DNA of 64,000 nt. Origin: Nereocystis luetkeana (taxonomy: Eukaryota; Sar; Phaeophyceae; Laminariales; Laminariaceae). How positions within the stretch are numbered: position 1 is the first letter of the stretch; each line of letters opens with the position of its first letter. The position numbers and the translations under genes are program-made. Under the pieces are notes generated by a model. It was not told the DNA's origin. It worked only from the letters and a program-made list of their open reading frames with translations, and ran no database searches. The stretch spans positions 13,305,336 to 13,369,335 of the forward strand of contig JARUPZ010000005.1 of assembly GCA_031213475.1 (NCBI GenBank), given 5' to 3'. This document shows positions 36,901 through 45,364 of this stretch, in pieces.

Positions 36901-38210
36901 GAATATCCTCAAGTCAGAGGAGCAGAAGGAAGAAGAGTGAGTCCCCAATAAAGAGCACGATTTGCTAACCGTACGACCAAAACAGAACACCACCCTCCCT
37001 CGGGACATGAACGTTTGGATAAACCATTAATGCTTATTGGTAGTATATAAACGGTCCTTCCTTTCGGAGCAGAGTGAGATGAACTATAGCATAGTCAGCA
37101 TCCCGGTATACGACACAGTTTGGAGAGTGCAACGCTTTACATCTTGTTGTTGTTCAATTCCGAGAGACCTCGCGAAGCGCAGTTGGTCAACGTACCGAAT
37201 ACTGGGCGGGAAACCTGGCATGTGAAGGAATATCACGAGTTGCCAGAAAACACAAGCCCGTTGCCGTCAAGGCGATAGCGATTACGGTTTGTACGTACGG
37301 CTTCCAGACCGAGCGATCGCCCCACTCTCCAAAACACTTCTATTCACACTATTAATAGCACAGGTCTCTGCGGCCAGCCCTCACCTCCCTGTTGCGTCTG
37401 CCACCTGTTGACCGCTGCCCTGACATTGAAATGCGCGGTCCGAAGGTACCAAATATTCAAGGGGCTGCTTGGGGCGTTCGACGAAGAGCGACGAAGATTC
37501 AGGGGCAGGTTGCGAGAGCAGGAGCTGCTGATGCAGGTGCGTTACCCTCAGAAAGCACACCGGAGGAAAATGCGTTTTGCTCTGCAGCGCTTGTGTCTTC
37601 CCGAAATGTACTCCACTCTGTTCATTCAGAAGATGGTCTGCATGCTTAAAGTCGGGCTAACTCGTGGAATAAATTAGTCTGCCCAAGCCTTCGATTGTTT
37701 TTAGTTGAGGAAGCCAAACGATGATGGATGAACTGAGCACAGTAGCAGCATGAGTCGACCGATGAATATCCCGCTGTAGATATTAGTGCCCTTGAGGCAC
37801 ACGACATATATATCTCTCTGAATGAAGCGAGAGCCATTTGTTTCGGATCTCAATCGCGAACTGTAAGAGCTATTCGAAACCTTCTCGGGATGTTTCGATG
37901 TCATAAGGCCGTCATCTATTTCATAGGTGCGGTACCGCGCTCGACTCCTACCAGTATGTAACAGCCCCCATGCTCCGGGATTATTTTACGTGGGACGAGA
38001 CAGGATACGTTTTACACTTGTACCCCTCCCACCCCCGCTCTCGACCCTCGACTCTTCCAAATCGCCAAATTAAATTAGAATCCGCGCTCGTTTGCTGGCG
38101 CGCGTTTGCTCCAGGATGCCGTCAGAGATATGTTGTTCTTGAAGGAGACCAACAACCAGCTCGAGCTAAAGCTCAGACAAGCTGTTGAGTGGGAGCTGGA
38201 CGACTGTTAG
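20005..38210 (+). CDS. N-terminal motor kinesin with coiled-coil tail (20 exons)
   Basis: This is a microtubule motor ATPase. Exons: 20005-20100, 20625-20802, 21354-21469, 22861-22982, 23662-23794, 25074-25228, 25936-26032, 26411-26499, 27624-27798, 28041-28154, 28872-28988, 30393-30460, 31322-31433, 33372-33494, 34348-34470, 34943-35047, 35731-35805, 36845-36936, 37446-37536, 38115-38210; about 758 aa. The motor spans residues 1-335: P-loop GQTGSGKT (98-105), switch I NERSSRSH (202-209), switch [10 protein letters not shown] (240-247), then [14 protein letters not shown] and [31 protein letters not shown] follows, then eight glycines and a charged heptad-rich coiled coil to the end. The neck and [12 protein letters not shown] resemble kinesin-3, but no FHA domain is visible. 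Intron 8 begins GCAAGC. The exon 15 donor, the exon 19 acceptor and the C-terminus are the least certain points. Confidence 0.94.
22314..22445. repeat. Degenerate GATGCTAAC minisatellite (kinesin intron 3)
   Basis: About thirteen imperfect copies of a 10-bp unit, roughly CGATGCTAAC with variants GTGATGCCAA and TGATGCTGAC, follow in tandem. A longer sub-period (TAAGTGATGCCAAATGATGC) occurs twice. A further degenerate array of TTAACG/TTGACC-type units lies at 22750-22830. Confidence 0.8.
23745..23995 (+). repeat. 76-bp tandem duplication starting inside kinesin exon 5
   Basis: The 3' end of exon 5 (AACGAGAGGAGTAGCAGA...CCACAGTTGCTTC, then AAG and the donor) is repeated in the following intron at about 23818-23881 and 23894-23964, with a partial third copy at 23974-23995. 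The period is 76-77 bp. The donor-equivalent position reads AAGGTACGC (used), AAGGTCTGT (first copy) and AAGGATGCT (second copy, GT lost). Reading frames in the copies are decayed, so they are not usable exons as they stand. Confidence 0.85.
24921..24985. repeat. CTG trinucleotide tract (kinesin intron 5)
   Basis: A run of about nine perfect CTG/GCT triplets near 24924-24955 passes into imperfect CTGCCG and GTTGCTGCC units. It lies about 100 bp upstream of exon 6 (25074). Confidence 0.85.
27004..27050 (-). repeat. Dispersed repeat C, copy 4 (partial, kinesin intron 8)
   Basis: GTGCGAGGGTTGATGGTCAC then ACGACTACGGCCATGCA is the reverse complement of the core of the repeat at 12221-12300 and 49121-49200. 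The poly-G part is absent here. Confidence 0.6.
28128..28341 (+). repeat. Duplicated tail of kinesin exon 10 in the following intron
   Basis: The last ~25 bases of exon 10 plus its donor (AACGTCAACGCCGCC, then CAGGTGAT) recur 175 bp downstream at 28306-28336 as AACGTCAACGCCGCC followed by AATAGACAGGTGAT. The copy retains an intact reading frame (NVNAANRQ) and a donor but has no acceptor immediately upstream. Confidence 0.75.
30147..30392. repeat. ~95-bp imperfect tandem array ending at kinesin exon 12 acceptor
   Basis: Three related segments begin GCACGTTCATATC (30150), GAACGTTCGTACC (30243) and GGACGTTTGCACC (30340). Each is followed about 35 bases later by a GACCAAAATCGA or ACAAAAGCGAGC block, the last of which runs directly into the acceptor CTGCAG before exon 12 (30393). 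Copies are diverged. Confidence 0.5.
30985..31318. repeat. AACGTGATGCTGGTA minisatellite (kinesin intron 12)
   Basis: More than ten imperfect copies of a unit around AACGTGATGCTGGTA(C/T) are separated by 5-20 variable bases. The array ends immediately before the acceptor of exon 13 at 31322. Confidence 0.8.
31480..31506. repeat. Poly-G run (~23-27 nt)
   Basis: An almost unbroken guanine homopolymer lies in kinesin intron 13, the longest such tract in the window. It is a candidate for slippage, G-quadruplex formation and assembly error. Confidence 0.85.
32275..32460. repeat. ATCTGATCT microsatellite (kinesin intron 13)
   Basis: Repeated CTGATCTAT and CTGATATAT units of about 10 bp occur at least fifteen times with point variants, giving a palindrome-rich A/T-biased stretch. 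Related GATCTGTA/AGATGATCTAT units lie at 49850-50110 in the ATPase gene. Confidence 0.8.
32618..32647. repeat. GTT trinucleotide tract
   Basis: About nine GTT triplets directly precede the second copy of dispersed repeat B. No comparable run lies beside the first copy at 9751. Confidence 0.85.
32648..32878. repeat. Dispersed A-rich repeat B, copy 2 (kinesin intron 13)
   Basis: This is the second copy of the repeat at 9751-9978, with few substitutions and short indels (for example CCTCGGTAGTAAAA against CCTCATGTAAAA). Twenty bases downstream begins hairpin element D copy 2, so two repeat types are nested or adjacent. Confidence 0.8.
32900..32969. repeat. Inverted-repeat hairpin element D, copy 2
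   Basis: The left arm GCAGCCCCGTTTGGGGGACA and right arm ACCCAAGACAGGGCTGC are imperfect reverse complements. The centre CACCGCTCAAATTCTAGG resembles the centre of copy 1 (ACCACTCAAA). Confidence 0.7.
34317..34339. repeat. GGTTC pentanucleotide repeat at kinesin intron 14 acceptor
   Basis: Five tandem GGTTC units, then GGTTTTTGACAG, form the pyrimidine-bearing tract just before exon 15 (34348), so the microsatellite supplies part of the splice acceptor context. Confidence 0.8.
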
Positions 38211-41200
38211 GCTGTTGTTAATAGGCTGTTAGGCTATTGTTTCTGGCTGCTAGGCAGCCAGGCTTTACATGGTAATAGGCTGCTATTATATTAGGCTGTT
38301 AGATCTACAGCAGGCCGCTATTAATAGACACCATCACAATACACCGTTGCGTTGGTCGCTTCCGAAGCAACCATGGATGTACGTTTTCCCGGTCCCCCCC
38401 CTGGTACGTTTGACCTTACATGTAATATATTTGCAGTAGTAGTTGGCGACTGGATGCGCCGGGCCACTTTGATCCACATTGATCCACATTGTCTACTACA
38501 GCAGTAGAATAGGACGACGGATTGAACAATAAATAAACCTGCTTGAACGAAATGAAAATGCCAGGTTCGTTTTTCACGGGACGCTACGAGAATTTTGGAT
38601 TAGGCAATCGTGCTTAGCGGCATGGGCTACACTCGCCCGACTCCTTGCCTACCATGTACCAGGTAGTTAATAACCCCTTTTCGGACCGCAGCCCCGTTTG
38701 GGGGACTATTTACCTAGAATTAGTGTCAGGGTCACATTTGGTCACATTTCTGTGCAGTGCAGCAATAAAAGGTGCCTTGCTCAGATGAGGGGGTTGTTGT
38801 TGGCCGGGTCATATGTATGATACTACACAGCAGTACACGTAAAATGCTGTGTAGTTCGTTCGTTCGTAAGGAAACCCGTCACCCGTCGCCCTCCAAGATA
38901 TTTTTCTTGACCAATCACAACACGTGCAATATTCGGAGGTACGACGTATGCATGACTTGTCTTCATATGGTGTGTAGGGTGACGGCGTGACGGCAGATTG
39001 CTCACGGAACACGCAAACCAACAAAAAACGCAGGCGCGGAGCGCGTTTTCTATCGGCCTCTTATTCATGTTCATCCTACGTATTCATTCGTAGTGCCGCC
39101 ATTTGCCATTAAATTTATTTGGTCATTTTGAGTTTTTTACTTCAAACTTTTTTCTTTTCCTCTCGAAAAAATGCACGTAAAAAAACGCGACAAATTCGGG
39201 GGCTTGTGTCGAGGATCGAGGGCCGAGTGGGGCCTTTTTCGCGTTTGTGTGGGATCAGAATGAAGAACGCTTGGACCGTGTTTTCTGTTTCGTTAGCTTT
39301 TTGGGGTCTCGAGAGGACGAGAGCGACGTTCGATGCTCGATGTATCAATAGTGGGTCTACATCAGTAGTACGACGCTCAAAGCTGCAGGCTGCAGACTCC
39401 AAACGAAGTACATGCAACACACGTGTCTCCGGGTTTTTCAAACTCCAACAGCCCTGCTTCGCTCTAGAAATAATCGTGGTAGTGACTGACACATACGGTG
39501 TGTATTGCTTCGTGAGACGTGGTCACGGGGGGACACCGTTCGTGTCTTGAGCATCCAGAGTCCAGACTCTGCCGTTGGTTGGGTTGGATGTTGGATCATG
39601 TCCTATCGTCCTGTCATTAGGAATTGAGTTCCCGAGGCGTCATCTATTGCGCCGCTTTTTTTGCTACTACTGCTGTCGCGGTACCGTTCATCATTGTTGG
39701 TGGAAGCGTGCACGTGTACTGCGCAGCTTCTACGCTGCGTCTCTCTAAGCATACCGCCGTGATGCGACATAGGCGAGATGCCTCTTGCTTCGCGTCGCTC
39801 GCGCCACCCGTTGGCATCGAAGCTGGTGCCTTCCTTTCTCGTTGTTAGCTTTGCTGTGCGCCTTTCATCCGTGTCGGGTGGACTCATAGGACGTGGAGGT
39901 GGGGGGTGGAATTTTCACAGCAAAGGGGGTGGTGGTGTCCACAGTCGGCTAGAAGGGCGTTCTCCCACGGTCAAGAAGGTTAGTGCTACTGCTCTTCTAT
40001 TGATAGGTGGCCGGGAGAGAGGGAGCCATGCACGGTTGCAACCTTCGGTCCTTGCTCTGGTGTCATCTGCCCACTGTTTTTGGCTGCTTGTCTTCTGACC
40101 GCCGGCATGGATGCAGAGCCGTGCGAACCCCACGAAGCTGCTGTCGTTTGCAAGTTGCACATGCTGCTGCTGTGCTGCTCCGATGATCATGTGTTGGCGT
40201 TGACTGTTGGTTGAATGAAGTGAGACAGGAGAGGGAGAACTAGCTACAGAAAGATGCATGGCAGGTGCAGATTGATACCACTACGTATAGCACAGCCATA
40301 CAGCAGACCGACAAATTAGAGGACACAGTTGATGTGCCGTCCGCAAACTACGGGATTCGTGCTTACATGTGAGTCGGGACTAGCCGAGTGGGACCTAGAG
40401 GGGCGTTGCACATCCACATCTCCTGCCTCTTGCCACGTGCATGTCGCATCCTCCCTTGCGGTATGATACCGCCTGCTGCAGTGTCCTCGTCTTCCAATCA
40501 AGCTCCACAGCAGTCCAAGAATGCGACCCTCGTAGGTGATAAGTATAAAGCAGGTACTGCTGAGTTACCGTTGCTGTTTGTACCTGGTACCGTCTCTTTT
40601 TCGCTTCGATCGAACAAACCAAGATTGCTACGGTACCAGGCAGTCTACAGCAGTAACTATTAATACGTACACCAAACAGAGAGAGCAGAGAGCGCTATTC
40701 GTAGCCTACTACAGCAGTACGAACGCTCCATCACTATTTTAATACTGCTGTTGTGTACGTAGCTGTATGATATATACAGCAAGTACGTACGTAGAGGCGC
40801 TGTCTGTCGACGAGTGCGGCGACTTCTTGGCTGCTGTCCTTCTTTCTCCCTGGTTCGAGCGAAGTCCGGCCTTGATAAAGCGGAGGGATTCAAGGATGCA
40901 GCGCACTTGCACCCAACCAGCAATGAATTGTCGCCTGACTATTAATAGACTGCTGTGCAGAAACATCATCTCGCCACCTCACCACCTCCCCAACATCCTG
41001 AAGTACAGTCCAGACTCCAGACCTACTATTAATATACTACAAATAGCAATACCTGGTTCGAGTATAATAGCACCAGAACTTTGCAGTACGGCGCTTTTCG
41101 AGCCTGCGCCTGGTACAGCGAGAAACACGTGGGACACCCCACACACAGCACAGAACACCTCCTGCTACCCTATACCAAGGCGCCTGGTACTGCTGTACGA

Positions 41201-41454
41201 CTACGAGTATACACGTACGAGATTAGTTTCCCGCTTGACGATAATGCCTGCCTGTGCCTGGTCTGGGTGTCGTTGGCTTCCAGCGCCGACTTCGTATATG
41301 ATCGACCATACCACCCTCTCGTACGCGAAGGCCCCCAAGAGGACACGTTGCGAGAGCATCGAAACGGCCACCGGTAAACGGCGGCTCTTTTTTGCGGGGG
41401 CCGTGGCGCGACAAAGCAAGGAGCGATTACCCAGTCCGGTAATGTTCGGGACGA

Positions 41455-41898
41455 TTGCTGGTGGGGAGAACCCGAGACCTGGCGGGCAGTTTGAGACTTG
41501 GCATAGATGCGTATGATATACCAGGCAGTCGAAAACCTCAGGGAGTTCCGAGCCAATCAACGGAGCATTCCCTCTTCGTGTTTCGTGTTGAGACCGCGCT
41601 GTGGTCCACTGCAGCTGACAAGGCGGGGAAGTGGTACCGGGGGGTCCTCGAAGCAGCCGAACGGTTCATGGTGAGGTGGCACGAGGATGAGGCACAACTG
41701 AGTAGACAGCGCCGCGCATCCGCCAAGGGTGGTGCCCAAGGAAATGGGGGGAGGGGGGGCAACAGGAAGAGTGGAAGGAAACCCGACCTAGGGAATGGGG
41801 GGAGGGGGGGCAACAGGAAAAGTAGAAGGGAAACCGCGGTGGATGAAAGTAGGAAAGACGCAGCCTACAGGGTAGCGAGGCATCAGGCCGACTATTGA
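41455..41898 (+). CDS. Unrecognised ORF with Gly/Arg-rich repeat (possible exon)
   Basis: I do not recognise a family. The right half looks protein-like: after an AG at 41612 it reads DKAGKWYRGVLEAAERFMVR and a charged helix-like stretch, then two copies of GNGGRGGNRKS encoded by a 51-bp tandem repeat (41740 and 41791), ending ARHQADY and a stop. It could be the last exon of a separate small gene, or an extra 3' exon of the kinesin: the phase would fit if exon 20 ended at GACGACT|GTTAGG, a weak donor. Part of its tail is duplicated at 42176-42260. The first part of the ORF is probably not coding. Confidence 0.3.
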   Translation: MLVGRTRDLAGSLRLGIDAYDIPGSRKPQGVPSQSTEHSLFVFRVETALWSTAADKAGKWYRGVLEAAERFMVRWHEDEAQLSRQRRASAKGGAQGNGGRGGNRKSGRKPDLGNGGRGGNRKSRRETAVDESRKDAAYRVARHQADY

Positions 41899-42290
41899 TA
41901 GGACTGTAAGTGGAGCATGCCTATGCTGCTCGTGCCGCCAACTGCTTCAGGTAGTTCGGACATGATCTTCCGTTGTCTGCGATTTGCGCTTTGAACCCCC
42001 GTGATTTTCATATTATTGTTACTTTTTTTTTCAACTTTCTTATTTTATGTCGTTTTTAAGGACATAACATGGTACCAGGTAAGTATGTGTTGATGGTTGA
42101 TGACGAGATGACGAACCTGCTTGGGTTGTTTTGTATTGTCTGACGCGTCCTCTCTCGGAGTGGGGCATGAGGCATGGTTGACGAAAGCAGGAAGGAGACG
42201 GCAGACAGGGTAGCAAGGTACGAGGTACCAGACCGACTACAGCAGTAGTAGGTAGAAGCTGTCTATGCTACTCGTACCACAAACTGCTGA
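41841..42290 (+). repeat. Direct duplication of ~100 bp, 335 bp apart
   Basis: The segment starting GTGGATGAAAGTAGGAAAGA (41841) recurs as GTTGACGAAAGCAGGAAGGA (42176). Both continue through AGGGTAGC(G/A)AGG, a CCGACTA block and CTATGCT(G/A)CTCGTACC to about 41945 and 42290. The first copy is the end of the ORF at 41455-41898; both copies remain open up to a stop (QADY and RLQQ). Confidence 0.75.
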
Positions 42291-42612
42291 GGCTACCAGG
42301 AGGGTGTTTCTTGTTTTTTTTTGTGGTTCGGTTTTCCTATTATACGCCTTCGCTCTTGGTCTTACTCTGTTTATAAATGGTGGGGTTGGTGTTTCAATAG
42401 TTTTTTGTACTACTGTAGTTTAATTAGATTTTTGTTCGATTTGCTGTTTTTATTTCTTCCGCTTTCTCTCCTTCATAGAACGTGTATGTCGTGCCTGTCG
42501 TATCCAGTCGATACGATGCCGTGCCATTGCATTGTCTGCTCTGCTTACTGCATATCGATGTGGTGTCTCTGCGGCGTGGTTTCGTGACCACAGAGCTTGC
42601 ATATATCTATTA

Positions 42613-42728
42613 TTACGGGGGGCCATAGTTAATAGGACCTGTGGTATTCATAAAAACCTACCAGGTATATATAACCATTTCTACTATTAATAGCAATATT
42701 TGGTCCTATTAACTATGGACCCGCGTAA
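42613..42728. mobile_element. MITE family A, copy 3 (intergenic)
   Basis: The ends are TTACGGGGGGCCATAGTTAA and, on the right, TTAACTATGGACCCGCGTAA, flanked by TA at 42611-42612 and 42729-42730. Its centre contains one TACCAGGTA and one CTATTAATAG palindrome. Confidence 0.87.
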
Positions 42729-43136
42729 TAATATGATTGAAGAATCGGCACGGACACTGGTGGTGCCGAATGTCGACAGGCAGAAAGAACGGTCTAATGT
42801 GACAAACAAACTCCCACTGCTGTACATCCTGGATGGCAACGAAATATTTAACAGATACTTGATAGTGAGTGCTGCATACTACACGACGTTTGCATGCTGG
42901 TGGGGTATAGGCTGAAGCTGAAGCAGGCGTGACCGCCGCGTTGTTCGCTATCTGTAGTCTGTACCCCGTGACCGGCGCAACGTTTTGCGAAAAAAAAATT
43001 CAACACAATCAAGAGTGTCAATTTTCGAAGCACAGATAGAGAGCGTGACAAAATGTAAAATCCCCTGAAAGCTGGAAATCCGCTGGGGTATTACGTCTAC
43101 GTGTCTTACGTAGTGTTATAGTGATACGGTATTTAC

Positions 43137-45327
43137 ATGATTTTATGGAGGCATACCTTGCCGCTACAATTTCGTGAATACGTAGTGACATTGCTACTCC
43201 TTCTCTCGGCTGTCGCGCAGCCTTTGCTCAACGCGGACGCATTGGTCAGTGGCTCAAATGGCGGTCTTTTACATGGGAGGCGTGACTGGAGAGGGGGTGG
43301 AAAGAAGGGCGCCCCTCCTGCGAGGAAGGAGCCCGTCGCTGCCGATCGCGACGTCCGTGTGAGGCCAGGGACAATGGAGTCGGAGCAGCTGCTGGCCGGC
43401 AACATCCAGCGGTTGCAGTTCCTTCGAGCGAGAGGGGGCATCGACCTCGGGGTGAGCTGCGCCGATATACAATAGTGTTTTGGTTTTTGACGCGGGCCTC
43501 CCGTACAACGGGTGTTGGTCTTTCGGTTCCTCCGCGGTATCATGTTATACGTACCGGGTAGCGTGTTGGTGTATTGGTGTATTGGTGTACGGTGATGTGG
43601 TAAGCGTGTCGCATCTTTGCCGTGAGAGCACGGGTGCGTGGGTGTCATCGGCTACGGCCGTGATTCTACGCTGTGATGATGTCGTTGTAATCGATCATGG
43701 GTGTCATCCTTTACCACCGTGACGATGGTTCGTAGTGATGATGCGGTCGTGATCATGCCATTTGCGGTGGTTCGTCATTCCACAGCCAATGTGTTTCGGC
43801 TTGTCGAAACGATAGGTATACGGGTGCCTCTTGACACCCGAGACGTGTGCTGTCTGCCTGCTCGTATCGGAAGTAATTTCGCCGCGTCTTATGACTCGTT
43901 CCTCCATGTTGTGCTGTACTACCACAGTGCATCGAGCACTTGTAACCCCCCCCCCCCCCCCCCCGCCTCCTCTTTGGTCACACGACTACGGCCATGCACG
44001 AGATCGAGTGCATCTCTCCTACTGTAGTGAGTACACCCCCCCCTCACGAAGCAGACCAAGGTGCAAACCTGGGCGTGCGCGCCTTCCATATTTCTTGGAA
44101 AGCCCTATAGCACGTGTTAACCACATGGTTCTAATAATAATTACTGTTTAACCACACAGATTTCTTCTCCGCGCCACGTACGTACATGCCCTGCACCGCC
44201 GATCGCCTCCTCCCATACAGGCCACGGTGTTTTGTCTGTACGCCATGGCAATGCGTCACGTGGTCGCTACCTTGGGCCAGCCGCTTCGCGCCGCAAGAGA
44301 CCGGAAGGCCGACCTTCTCGCTGCCGCTGCCGCCGAAAGGGCTGCGTCGGCTCTTGGTGTCGGTGTAGGTGTCGGTCTGATGGGACCGGCTGCGGAGGCA
44401 GCTACTCGCGACGCCTTGGAACCCATGCCGTTCCCTTACATGCCGAGCGTCGGGGCGCTGCTGCTGGCGCTGATAGCGGTGGTTACTCACGCGCTCTTGC
44501 TGCTGGGGAAACGGTGGTCCGTTCGCTTTCATGCATGGTGAGGCTTTCAGTGCACTACGCCCGTGCCAAACGATAGATATTGGCGTACTTGATATATTCG
44601 TACGAGCTGCGAACGGTTGGAGGTACACATTGAGTTGAATCGGCGGAGACTAGAGAATAGTGTAGTTAACAGCAAACATAGCATACGGGGCAGAGCTCGT
44701 GCTTAAACGGTGGTGGATATTTGGCGTTGCTTGGTGCAGTTGTCGACCTCATGCTGTCTATGTTGGAGTGGCGCTGTTTTACTCTCCCCCTCACGGCTGC
44801 GCTCTCCATCTGACATATCGATTGCTTGGCAGGAAGGTTGTGCGGTTTGAAAAAATAAGAGCTCCAGATTCCGCAAAACCCTTCCTCGGCAAGTAAAGCT
44901 CACATGGTATATTACATACATACCACTCTGTCCGATATGTAGGGCCGTTTTACGTTGATAATTGAATCGAAACGGTTCTAATATTTAAAGCCACAGTTGT
45001 GTAATATCAGCGCGTACTCCCACAGCAACCGCTGTAGTTCCGGAGGTCGTGCGCGCTCGAACTAGCTTCAGAGCAGCAACTGTTTTTTGTCGCGAGTGTA
45101 GCTCAAACGAAAAGCCTGCGTTTGGATGGCGTCCATCAATGACGACGACTTTTACGCGACGCGACACTAATGCAGGAGCTCGTTCGAAGAAGTCCTCACG
45201 TGGGAAGAGGCGGATGCCGTCCTCGTCACGCCCGTGAGACACACGGGGACACCAGCCATATGTCCCCTGAGTGGAACGCCCCGTGCGTTGCGCGAAAAAG
45301 AAAAGGCGAGGCAGGAAGAGGAGGAGA

Positions 45328-45364
<37 letters not shown>

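Larger units (their letters stand above)
38211..43136. other. Intergenic region between kinesin and P5A ATPase
   Basis: About 4.9 kb without a gene I can identify. It contains MITE copy 3 (42613-42728), a single arm of element D (38686-38706), many TACCTGGTA and CTATTAATAG palindromes, a segment duplicated at 41841 and 42176, and the ORF at 41455-41898. An isolated exon-like segment at 40262-40371 is open, preceded by GCAG and followed by the good donor ATGTGAGT, but it matches no family I know and its phase does not join to the kinesin. Confidence 0.5.

Noticed and set aside
40767-41516. 249-codon plus-strand ORF in the kinesin-ATPase intergenic region
   Set aside because: It spans several palindromic repeats (CTATTAATAG and relatives) and shows no protein-like conservation or domain; long open frames occur by chance in this composition.
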